This document shows, one piece after another, positions 1-7,316 of a stretch of 64,000 nt of DNA. This DNA comes from Paractinoplanes brasiliensis (lineage in GTDB: Bacteria > Actinomycetota > Actinomycetes > Mycobacteriales > Micromonosporaceae): contig NZ_SNWR01000001.1 in assembly GCF_004362215.1 (NCBI RefSeq), forward strand, positions 6,678,001-6,742,000. Direction: 5' to 3'. The notes beneath the pieces are model-generated. The model worked only from the letters and a program-made list of their open reading frames with translations. It had not been told where the DNA came from and did not search any database. Both the position numbers and the translations under genes were made by a program. The stretch's first letter is position 1. Every line of letters starts with the position of its first letter.

Positions 1-561
1 GACGGGCCACGGCAGCGCCCAGACCAGCGTGGCGAAGAAGGCGTCGAACGGCACGAGCAGATCTCCCTCGCCGAGGTTGCCGACGACGGGGAAGGCACCA
101 GGATCGGCCAGGTATGCGGCGCGCAGGGGCAGGTGGGCAACTGCTGCACCGGCGGTGACGGCGAGCAGGGCGAGCACCCCGGCGACGGTTCCGGCGCCGA
201 AGCTGCGGGCACGCGCCGCCGCGCCGGCGGCGATTGCGGCGAGCAGCCCGCACCCGGCGGCGGCCAGCAGTCCGAGCGCCAATGTCAGCAGCACGACGTC
301 GAAGCCCCAGTCCGAGCCGCGAGGCGCCGCGGCGAGGTAGGCCTGTTCCAGCGCGGCGGTGAGCGCGGCGGCGCCGACGGCGAGGGTGATCAGTGCTGGC
401 CAGACGGGCCTCCGGGCGCCGTTGCGCAGCGCGGCGCCGAGGTGGGCGGGAAGGCTTCGCGCGCCTGCCTGGCGCGCGGCGCCGGTCAGATGGATCGCGA
501 GCACCAGCAGCGCGAGCAGGGGCGGCACGAGCATCACCGGGAGGAGCAGGAATGCGAACAT
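1..561 (-). CDS. integral membrane protein, C-terminus beyond window edge
   Basis: The minus-strand frame is open from an ATG at 561 to the window edge, giving 187 codons with no stop. A GGAGG lies about 6 bases before the ATG. The residues are almost all Ala, Leu, Val and Gly, with four or five hydrophobic stretches: one at the N-terminus starting MFAFLLLPVML, then about residues 58-75, 88-120 and 125-145. No catalytic motif is visible and I do not recognise the family. It starts 25 bases after the PadR-type regulator gene and is read the same way, an arrangement common for PadR regulators and the membrane or transport protein they control. The plus-strand frames over this stretch are GC-rich shadows. 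Confidence 0.6.
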   Translation of the reverse strand, partial: MFAFLLLPVMLVPPLLALLVLAIHLTGAARQAGARSLPAHLGAALRNGARRPVWPALITLAVGAAALTAALEQAYLAAAPRGSDWGFDVVLLTLALGLLAAAGCGLLAAIAAGAAARARSFGAGTVAGVLALLAVTAGAAVAHLPLRAAYLADPGAFPVVGNLGEGDLLVPFDAFFATLVWALPWPV

Positions 562-586
562 CGGAGGCCTCCGGACGGTGGTCGGG

Positions 587-916
587 TCAGGTGGTCCGCG
601 GCGAGAGCCGGGTCGCGCGCGGGGTGGCCGGGGCCTCGGCAGCGCGAGCCCTGGCGGTGAGGGTGCGGGCGAGTTCGGCACCTGCGGTGCTGAGCCGGTA
701 GAGGTGGCGGGCGGGCCGACCGCGGGGCGGGGCAGTTTCCCAGGAGGTCTCGACGTGGCCGCGTTCGGCGAGGCGGATCAGGATCGGGTAGACAGTTCCA
801 GCTTTGAGGTCGAGGGTGCGGCACAGGTCGTAGCCGTGGCTCCAGTTCTCGCCGGTTTCAGCGAGGGCGATGAGCACTGCGGCGGTCTGCGGTGAGGGAC
901 GTCGGTCACGTACCAT
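587..916 (-). CDS. PadR-family transcriptional regulator
   Basis: This is a 109-residue winged-helix protein. The segment from about residue 10 to 85 has the PadR pattern: a first helix ending in SHGYDLCRTLDL, then LKAGTVYPILIRLAERG as recognition helix, then a wing with PPRGRPARHLYRLS before TxAG. It is at the short end of the family and lacks a long C-terminal dimerisation domain. PadR proteins usually repress their own operon and release DNA on binding a small molecule. A perfect 14-bp palindrome sits just upstream of the ATG and is a likely autoregulatory operator. The downstream membrane protein gene begins 25 bases after the stop, so the two are probably co-transcribed. The inducer cannot be read from the sequence. 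Confidence 0.9.
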   Translation of the reverse strand: MVRDRRPSPQTAAVLIALAETGENWSHGYDLCRTLDLKAGTVYPILIRLAERGHVETSWETAPPRGRPARHLYRLSTAGAELARTLTARARAAEAPATPRATRLSPRTT

Positions 917-926
917 GCTCTCAATA

Positions 927-940
927 TCTATCTAGATAGA
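927..940. promoter_or_regulatory. 14-bp palindromic operator upstream of padR-type gene
   Basis: TCTATCTAGATAGA is a perfect inverted repeat 10 bases upstream of the PadR-family start codon, in an AT-rich pocket within very GC-rich DNA. Its position at the expected promoter suggests the regulator binds here to control itself and the membrane protein gene. The binding is inferred. Confidence 0.6.
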
Positions 941-1043
941 GTTATCCGCAAGCCCCAGCCCGCTTCCGCCCGCTCAGGCTCGCACCCAAGGCGGTGGGGC
1001 CGGCTGCGGGCTGCGACGCGGTGGGGTCGCTCAGAAACGGCAG

Positions 1044-1083
1044 GGCCGCCCGCGGCGAGGGGGGAGCCTCGCGGCGGGCGGCC
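1044..1083 (-). terminator. stem-loop terminator after mmpL-type gene
   Basis: A 17-bp stem with a single mismatch and a short purine-rich loop starts 12 bases beyond the stop codon of the minus-strand exporter gene. There is no U-tract, as is usual for actinobacterial terminators. Confidence 0.65.
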
Positions 1084-1095
1084 GGTTCGACAGGG

Positions 1096-3312
1096 TCAGG
1101 AGCGGGGGCCCACCAGCTCGGGTTCGGGCTGGGGCGGGGTCACGGCCGCGGCCGTGTGGCGGCCCCGGGGGCGCATGAAGCGGGGCGCCCACCAGTTGGC
1201 CTTGCCCAGCAGCGTCATCGCCGAGGGCAGGACCACCGCGCGGATGATGGTGGCGTCGAGCAGGATCGCGGCGGCCAGGCCGATGCCCAGCTGCTTCATG
1301 TCGATCGTGGACAGCGTGGCGAAGATCGAGAACACCGCGACCATCACCAGGGCCGCGCTGCTCACCGTGCCGGCCGAACCGGTGATGCCCTCGGCCACCG
1401 CCTCGCGGGTCGGCACGCCGCGCAGCACCGCCTCGCGGATCCGGGACACCACGAACACGTGGTAGTCCATCGACAGGCCGAACAGCACCACGAACAGGAA
1501 CAGCGGCAGCCAGCTGACGATCGCGTCCATCGACGTGAAGCCGAGCAGGTCGGGCGCCCAGCTGCCCTGGAAGACCAGCACCAGCAGCCCGTACGCCGCC
1601 CCGACGGAGAGCAGGTTGAGCATGATCGAGGTGGCCGCGACCACGACCGACCGGAACGTCCAGGCCATCATGAGGAACGTCAGCAGCAGCACGACCCCGG
1701 CCACCAGCGGCAGCGTCCGCCAGATGTGCTCGGCGTAGTCCTCGTTGTCGGCCACCCCGCCGCCGACCGCGTACGTCACGCCGGGCACCCCGTTGAGCGC
1801 GGCCGGCACCAGGTCGGAGCGCAGCCGGTGCAGCGAGTCGGATGCCTCGTCACTGCGCGACGAGAACGGCGTCGCCACGTGCAGCACCGAGACCGTCTTG
1901 TCCGGCGAGACCTCGATGTCCGGCCCGCCCTGCTCGAGCGGCGCGAACAGCCTGTCGCCCTGGGTGCTCTGCGCGAGGTTCTTCAGAGCGGCCTGCACGG
2001 CGGGAGCGGAAGCGGCGGGCGCCGAGACCGCGATCAGGTGGTTGGTGCCGTTGCTCGGGTAGGCCGCGGTCAGCCGGTCGTACGCCTGCATGGCCGGCGT
2101 CGTGCGGGGCAGGTCTTCGGTGCCGGGGAACTTGAGGTTCATGCCGAGCGCCGGAACGGCCAGGGCCAGCAGCGCCAGCACGCTCACCAGCAGCGTGGCG
2201 ACCGGCCAGCGCAGCGCCGGGTGCAGAACCGCCCGCCAGAACCGCGACCCGCCGCCGGAGTTGCGGGCGGACAGGCGCCACAGCAGCGGCACCCGCGGCC
2301 GGTCGACCCAGCGGCCCAGCTTGGCCAGGATCGCGGGCAGCACGGTCAGCGAGCCGAGCACGGCCACCGCGACCACGAGGATCGAGCCGACGGCGAGCGA
2401 CGAGAACGTGGAGTCGCCGGCGAGGAACAGCCCGGCCATCGCGATGATGACGGCCGTGCCGCTGACCACCACGGCGTGCCCGGAGGTCTCGGCGGCGATC
2501 TCGACCGCGTCGACGTGGCCGCGGCCCTTGGCCCGTTCCTCCCGTTCCCGGCGTACGTAGAACAGCGAGTAGTCGACGCCGACGGCCATGCCGATCAGCA
2601 GGATGACGCTGGCGGTGGCGTCACTCGACGGCACCAGGTGCGAGGCCAGTGTGGACAGCCCCATCGCGGCGGCCACGGACGACAACGCCAGCAGCACCGG
2701 CACCCCGGCGGCGATCAGCGCGCCGAAGACCAGGATGAGGATCGCGAGGGTGACCGGCAGGCTGAGGATCTCGGCCCGCTTGAAGTCCTCGCCCAGCGTG
2801 TCGTCCAGCGCCTTGCCGATGGAGGGGCCGCCGACCTGTTCGACCCTCAGTTCGGGGTGGGTGGCCTGCACCTCGGCGGTGGCCGAGCGCAGCGGCTCGA
2901 CGCGGTCCGCGGCGGTGTCGGGGTCGCCGGCCATGGTGATCGGCACCAGCAGCGCCGAGCCGTCGTTGGCCGGGATGGGCTTGCCGACCTCGGCCACCCC
3001 GGTGACCGTGCGCAGCTTCGTGGTGGCGTCAGCGGCGGCCTTCTGCGCGGCTGCGGTGTCGAGCTTGCCCGTGCGGGCCGTGATCAGCACGTTGTCGACA
3101 GCGGGCTCGTCGGCGAACCCGGCCTTGTCGATCATCACGTACGCGCGTCCGGCCTCGCCGATCGCGTCGTCCTGCGGGGTCGCCTCCTTGAGGCCGGCCG
3201 AGTTGCCGCCCACGAAGCACACCGCCACGAAGACCACCCAGAGCGCGATCGCGCGCCACGGATGTTCGGCGCTCCAGCGCGCCATGCGTACCGTCACCGG
3301 TCGCCTGCCCAT
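1096..3312 (-). CDS. MMPL-family (RND) membrane transporter
   Basis: The 738-residue protein has the MMPL architecture: a TM segment near the N-terminus (PWRAIALWVVFVAVCFVGG), a large extracellular loop, a block of about five TM helices, a second loop and a second TM block. Family motifs include GVDYSLFYVRREREER in the first TM block and LSMDYHVFVVSRIREA in the second; the Asp-Tyr pairs are the proton-relay region of MmpL and RND pumps. MMPL proteins export lipids, siderophores or drugs using the proton gradient. I chose the ATG at 3312 because it follows a GGGGGG run; the frame extends further upstream without a better start. No regulator gene is attached, and the nearest gene, the protease, is divergent. 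The substrate is unknown. Confidence 0.88.
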   Translation of the reverse strand: MGRRPVTVRMARWSAEHPWRAIALWVVFVAVCFVGGNSAGLKEATPQDDAIGEAGRAYVMIDKAGFADEPAVDNVLITARTGKLDTAAAQKAAADATTKLRTVTGVAEVGKPIPANDGSALLVPITMAGDPDTAADRVEPLRSATAEVQATHPELRVEQVGGPSIGKALDDTLGEDFKRAEILSLPVTLAILILVFGALIAAGVPVLLALSSVAAAMGLSTLASHLVPSSDATASVILLIGMAVGVDYSLFYVRREREERAKGRGHVDAVEIAAETSGHAVVVSGTAVIIAMAGLFLAGDSTFSSLAVGSILVVAVAVLGSLTVLPAILAKLGRWVDRPRVPLLWRLSARNSGGGSRFWRAVLHPALRWPVATLLVSVLALLALAVPALGMNLKFPGTEDLPRTTPAMQAYDRLTAAYPSNGTNHLIAVSAPAASAPAVQAALKNLAQSTQGDRLFAPLEQGGPDIEVSPDKTVSVLHVATPFSSRSDEASDSLHRLRSDLVPAALNGVPGVTYAVGGGVADNEDYAEHIWRTLPLVAGVVLLLTFLMMAWTFRSVVVAATSIMLNLLSVGAAYGLLVLVFQGSWAPDLLGFTSMDAIVSWLPLFLFVVLFGLSMDYHVFVVSRIREAVLRGVPTREAVAEGITGSAGTVSSAALVMVAVFSIFATLSTIDMKQLGIGLAAAILLDATIIRAVVLPSAMTLLGKANWWAPRFMRPRGRHTAAAVTPPQPEPELVGPRS

Positions 3313-3539
3313 CGTTGCCCCCCAGTACGAATCCGTTTGTCGCACTGAAGGTATGGAGGGCGCGAGCCGGGCACATCGGGGCCGAACCCCGGTCGGCCCC
3401 CGACCCCGCGACACGCCGATGAGCGTCGGAAACCCGACGCCACGCCGCGGAAAGGCCCGCAAACCGGCCATACGGATCAGGGTTTACCCCGGGACTTCCC
3501 GGATTCGCCGCCCTTGATCTCCGCTACTAGGTTGTCCCC

Positions 3540-4307
3540 ATGCGACAACGAAAGAGGTCGATTCTTGCCGCGACGGCCGCCGCCGCGCTGGTGTTCCTCG
3601 GGTCCGCGGGCCCGGCGAACGCTATCGCGAACGGCGACCCCGTCGAGCCGGGCCGGTATGCCTTCTCGGTCAAACTGACCATGACGGGCATCCCGACCGC
3701 CAACGGCGGCAAGCGCAACAGCGCGTGTTCCGGCGCCCTGATCGCACCCCAGTGGGTGATCACCGCCGGGCACTGCTTCCGCGACCAGAACGGGGTGCGC
3801 GTCGAGCGTCCGGTGGCCGATTCGACGCTCGCGACGATCGGCCGCACCGATCTGACGAACACCGAGAGGGGGCAGGAACTCGAGATCGTGGCGGTGCGTC
3901 AGTCGTCCACGGCCGACGTGTCGCTGGCCAAGCTGGCGGAGCCGGTCCGGGGCGTCCGCCCGATCCGGGTGGGCCGTACGGCTCCGCAGGCCGGGGACAT
4001 TCTGCGGGTCACGGGTTACGGGTCCACCACGAGCGTCAATCCCGCGCCGGTCACCTGGCTGCGTACGGGGAAGATGGAGGTGGTCGCGCTCAGCGACTCG
4101 GTCACCCAGGTCAAGGGCCAATCGCCCCAGGCCGACACCACGCCTTGCCCGTACGACTCGGGTGGTCCGTTCTTCGTCGAGCGGGGTAAGCGGCCGCCGC
4201 TGCTCGTGGCGGTGGTCAGCAACGGCCCGTCGTGCCCGCACGACAGCATCGAGAACGCGGCCCGCGTCGACAATCTCGCCTCCTGGGTCTCGCAAGTCAC
4301 ACACTGA
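3540..4307 (+). CDS. secreted trypsin-like serine protease (S1 family)
   Basis: The 255-residue protein starts with a signal peptide (MRQRKR, then a hydrophobic core, ending PANA at about residue 28). The mature chain would begin IANGDP, matching the IVGG-type N-terminus of activated trypsins, so signal cleavage may activate it directly. The triad is visible: His78 in TAGHC, Asp126 in TADVSLAKL, Ser207 in DSGGPF. The Gly normally before DSGGP (chymotrypsin position 193) is Tyr here, in CPYDSGGP, which is unusual for the oxyanion hole. Cys pairs near 63/79 and 203/232 fit the fold. It is monocistronic, followed by a strong terminator. No clear Shine-Dalgarno precedes the ATG; TACTAGGT about 13 bases upstream could be a -10 box of a nearly leaderless mRNA. 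Confidence 0.9.
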   Translation: MRQRKRSILAATAAAALVFLGSAGPANAIANGDPVEPGRYAFSVKLTMTGIPTANGGKRNSACSGALIAPQWVITAGHCFRDQNGVRVERPVADSTLATIGRTDLTNTERGQELEIVAVRQSSTADVSLAKLAEPVRGVRPIRVGRTAPQAGDILRVTGYGSTTSVNPAPVTWLRTGKMEVVALSDSVTQVKGQSPQADTTPCPYDSGGPFFVERGKRPPLLVAVVSNGPSCPHDSIENAARVDNLASWVSQVTH

Positions 4308-4319
4308 CGTCTGTTGGCC

Positions 4320-4354
4320 GGGCCGGTTACGGGGAAACCCGTAGCCGGCCCTTT
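4320..4354 (+). terminator. stem-loop terminator after serine protease gene
   Basis: A 14-bp stem, perfect apart from one T-G pair, closes on a GAAA-type loop and is followed by TTTC. It begins 13 bases after the protease stop codon and separates it from the TetR operon. Confidence 0.85.
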
Positions 4355-4411
4355 CGTATGCGGTGAACTTGACGTGATGCCCTCTCGCATTGTGAGGACC
4401 GCCACGGTCGG

Positions 4412-4450
4412 TAACCGACCAGCCTGGTCCATAACCGACTAGGGTGGTCC
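4412..4450. promoter_or_regulatory. tandem 19-bp repeats, probable TetR operator
   Basis: Two copies of TAACCGACNAGNNTGGTCC stand head to tail with an exact 20-bp period, the second ending 2 bases before the TetR start codon. The first copy is also the right half of a 15-bp inverted repeat, GGTCGGTAACCGACC. Placement over the transcription start of the TetR-MMPL operon suggests autorepression. Binding is inferred. Confidence 0.65.
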
Positions 4451-4452
4451 GC

Positions 4453-5031
4453 ATGCCGCGTCCGACGAAGCAGCAGATCGACGACGAGATCCTGGAGACC
4501 GCCGCGGCCCTGTTCGCGCGGCACGGGTTCAGGGAGACGTCGATCCAGCGCATCGCCGACGCGGTGGGCTACTCCAAGACGGGCCTGCTCCACCGCTATC
4601 CCAGCAAGGAGGCGCTGCAACAGGCGGTCATCGACCACGCCCTGCGCGACATCCGCGCGGTGGCCGACACCGTCCGCGACCTGCCTCCCGGCCCGCAGCG
4701 TGACCGGGCGGCCGTCGGCGGCATCGCGCGTCTGGCGATGGAGGGTCCCGGCACGGTCTCGCTGCTGCTCACGTATCTGGCCGACACGCAGGACGACGAG
4801 TTCGGCCGCATCCTCGAGGAGATCGGCGAAGTGATCTTCGAGTGCTTCGCGACCGACCCCGAGGCCGAGCCGGCCCGGGCCCTTCGGGTCGTGGGCGCCC
4901 TGGGCGCAGTGGCCGTGGCTGGGGTCGCGCTGCGCGACAAGCCGCTCGCCGTGACCCTCGACGACCTCATCGACATCAGTTACGACGCGCTCGGCCACGG
5001 CCGGGCCGCGTCCGCACAGCCGCGCCCGTAA
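4453..5031 (+). CDS. TetR/AcrR-family transcriptional regulator
   Basis: The 192-residue protein has the TetR helix-turn-helix at about residues 10-55, with the signature ALFARHGFRETSIQRIADAVGYSKTG followed by LLHRYPSKEAL. The C-terminal ligand-binding half is all-helical and variable, as expected. I chose the ATG at 4453 over the in-frame GTG nine bases earlier because the GTG lies inside the second operator repeat. The MMPL exporter gene starts 22 bases after the stop, so they form an operon, and the regulator most likely represses itself and the pump until a pump substrate binds. The ligand is unknown. Confidence 0.9.
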   Translation: MPRPTKQQIDDEILETAAALFARHGFRETSIQRIADAVGYSKTGLLHRYPSKEALQQAVIDHALRDIRAVADTVRDLPPGPQRDRAAVGGIARLAMEGPGTVSLLLTYLADTQDDEFGRILEEIGEVIFECFATDPEAEPARALRVVGALGAVAVAGVALRDKPLAVTLDDLIDISYDALGHGRAASAQPRP

Positions 5032-5053
5032 CGACGAGCAAGGGAACACGCAC

Positions 5054-7234
5054 ATGGCAACGTTGCTGCATCGCCTCGGACTGGGTGCCGTCCGCCACAA
5101 GGCGCTGGTCATGGTCGCCTGGCTGGTAGCCGTGATCGCGCTCGGCGCCGGCGCCGCCACGCTCTCGGGCACGATGGTCAACTCGTTCTCGATCCCGGGG
5201 CAGGAGTCGACCAAGGCCCTCGACCTGATGGAGGAGCGGTTCGGCGCCGCCTCGGCCGGCGCCACGGCTCAGGTGGTGATGCAGGCGCCCGGCGCCGGCA
5301 GGATCACCGACCGGGCCACCGCCGCCCAGGTCGCTCAGGTCGTGGCCAAGCTGCAGAAACTGCCCGGGGTCGTGGCGGCCACGAACCCGCTCGACCCGCA
5401 GGCGCCCACGGTCTCGCAGGACCAGACCGCCGCCTACAGCACGGTCACCTACGGCGTGCAGGCCTCCGAGATCACCGTCGAGGAGCGTGAGGCGCTGACC
5501 GCGGTGGTCGACGAGTCCCGCGGGGCCGGCCTGATCGTCGAGGCCCGTGGCGAGGCCACGCAGGAGTCGGGCGCCGACATCGGTGGCGCCGGCGAGATCC
5601 TCGGCGTGGTCGTGGCGCTGGTCGTGCTGGCCGTCACGTACGGCTCGCTCGTGCTGGCCGGCATGAACCTGCTGACCGCGCTGGCCGGGGTGGCGATCGG
5701 CGCGCTCGGCATCACCACGCTCAGCGGCTTCGCGGAGCTGCAGTCCACCACCCCGATCCTCGCGGTCATGCTGGGCCTGGCCGTTGGCATCGACTACGCG
5801 CTGTTCATCGTCACCCGGTTCCGCCAGGAGCTGCGCCGCGGCCTGCCGGTGCCCGAGGCGGTCGCCCTCGCGGTCGGCACGGCCGGCTCCGCCGTGGTCA
5901 CGGCCGGCCTCACGGTGGTGATCGCGCTGGCCGGCCTGGCGGTCGCCGGCATCCCGTTCCTCACCGAGATGGGCATCGCCGCCGCGGCCACCATCGTCTT
6001 CGCCGTGCTGGTCGCGATCACCCTGGTGCCCGCCTTCCTCGGCGCCATCGGCATGCGGGCGCTGCCCAAGCGCGAGCGGGTCAACCCCACCGTTTCCGTA
6101 CGCCGGGACCGCGGCTTCTATCGCGGCTGGGCCCACATGGTGACCCACCAGCGCGTGCTCAGCCTGATCGTGGCCGTCGCGGCACTGGCCGTCATCGCGA
6201 TCCCGTTCTTCTCGATGCAGACCACGCTCATCCAGCGCGCCGCCGAGGGCAGCACCCAGGAGAAGGCCGACGCGATCATCGCCGAGCGGTTCGGGCCGGG
6301 TTTCGCGGGCCCGTTGCTGGTGCTGGTCGACGGCTCCGGCGCCCCGGCGTACGCGACGACCGTACGGGAAGAGATCTCTGCCCTGCCCGATGTCGCCTTC
6401 GTGGCCGAGCCGCGCCCCAGCCAGGCCGGCGACGCGGCGCTGATCACGATCATCCCGAAGTCGGGGCCGGAGGACACCGCCACGATGGATCTGGTGCACG
6501 CCATCCGTGACGACGTGGCCGACGGGCCGGGCGCCGAGGTGTACGTGACCGGGCAGACCGCCGTCAGCATCGACGTGTCGGAGAAGCTCGACCAGGCGCT
6601 GCCGATCTATCTGGTGCTGGTCGTCGGTCTGGCCTTCGTGCTGCTGGTGCTGGTCTTTCGTTCGCTGCTGGTGCCGGTCGTCGGCGTGCTCGGCTTCCTG
6701 CTCACCATCGGCGCCGCGCTCGGCGCCACCACCGCGGTGTTCCAGTGGGGCTGGCTCTCCGACCTGGTCAACGCGCAGACCACCGGCCCGCTGCTGAGCC
6801 TGGCGCCGATCATCATCGTCGGCATCCTGTTCGGCCTGGCCATGGACTACCAGGTCTTCCTGGTCTCGCGGATGCATGAGGCGTATGCCCACGGCGCCGG
6901 GCCGCGCGACGCGGTGGTCACCGGCTTCCGGCAGGCCGCCCCGGTGGTCGTGGCCGCCGCAACCATCATGTTCTCGGTCTTCGCCGGGTTCGTGCCCGAG
7001 GGTAACGACACGATCAAGCCGATCGCGTTCGCGCTGGCCATCGGCATCCTGTTCGACGCCATCGTGGTCCGCATGGTGATCGTGCCGGCGGCGATCGCGC
7101 TGCTGGGCCGGTCCGCCTGGTGGCTGCCGAGGTGGCTGAGCTGGCTCCCGTCGGTCGACGTGGAGGGCGCCGCCCTGGAAAGGCACGTTCCGGACGACGC
7201 GCGCGACATCGAGGAACACGCTCACGCCGCGTAA
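5054..7234 (+). CDS. MMPL-family (RND) transporter under TetR control
   Basis: The 726-residue protein has two TM blocks separated by large outer loops. The N-terminal TM is KALVMVAWLVAVIALGAGAA. Motifs are GLAVGIDYALFIVTRFRQEL in the first block (near residue 245) and GLAMDYQVFLVSRMHEAY in the second (near residue 600). The length and DY motifs fit actinobacterial MMPL pumps of the drug- or lipid-export type. A Shine-Dalgarno-like AAGGGAA precedes the ATG. It is the second gene of the operon behind the TetR regulator, which argues for substrate-induced efflux. It is the second of three MMPL genes in the window, all clearly different in sequence. Confidence 0.9.
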   Translation: MATLLHRLGLGAVRHKALVMVAWLVAVIALGAGAATLSGTMVNSFSIPGQESTKALDLMEERFGAASAGATAQVVMQAPGAGRITDRATAAQVAQVVAKLQKLPGVVAATNPLDPQAPTVSQDQTAAYSTVTYGVQASEITVEEREALTAVVDESRGAGLIVEARGEATQESGADIGGAGEILGVVVALVVLAVTYGSLVLAGMNLLTALAGVAIGALGITTLSGFAELQSTTPILAVMLGLAVGIDYALFIVTRFRQELRRGLPVPEAVALAVGTAGSAVVTAGLTVVIALAGLAVAGIPFLTEMGIAAAATIVFAVLVAITLVPAFLGAIGMRALPKRERVNPTVSVRRDRGFYRGWAHMVTHQRVLSLIVAVAALAVIAIPFFSMQTTLIQRAAEGSTQEKADAIIAERFGPGFAGPLLVLVDGSGAPAYATTVREEISALPDVAFVAEPRPSQAGDAALITIIPKSGPEDTATMDLVHAIRDDVADGPGAEVYVTGQTAVSIDVSEKLDQALPIYLVLVVGLAFVLLVLVFRSLLVPVVGVLGFLLTIGAALGATTAVFQWGWLSDLVNAQTTGPLLSLAPIIIVGILFGLAMDYQVFLVSRMHEAYAHGAGPRDAVVTGFRQAAPVVVAAATIMFSVFAGFVPEGNDTIKPIAFALAIGILFDAIVVRMVIVPAAIALLGRSAWWLPRWLSWLPSVDVEGAALERHVPDDARDIEEHAHAA

Positions 7235-7316
7235 AATGGGGCGTATGCCGTAAATATCCGGAAGCAGGTCGCCCAATCACCCACGTAACGACCGTCCGGC
7301 TTGCTGGAATTGGGGC

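Noticed and set aside
994..3348. 784-codon plus-strand frame over the first MMPL gene
   Set aside because: Arg/Gly/His-rich shadow; the minus strand carries the MMPL motifs.
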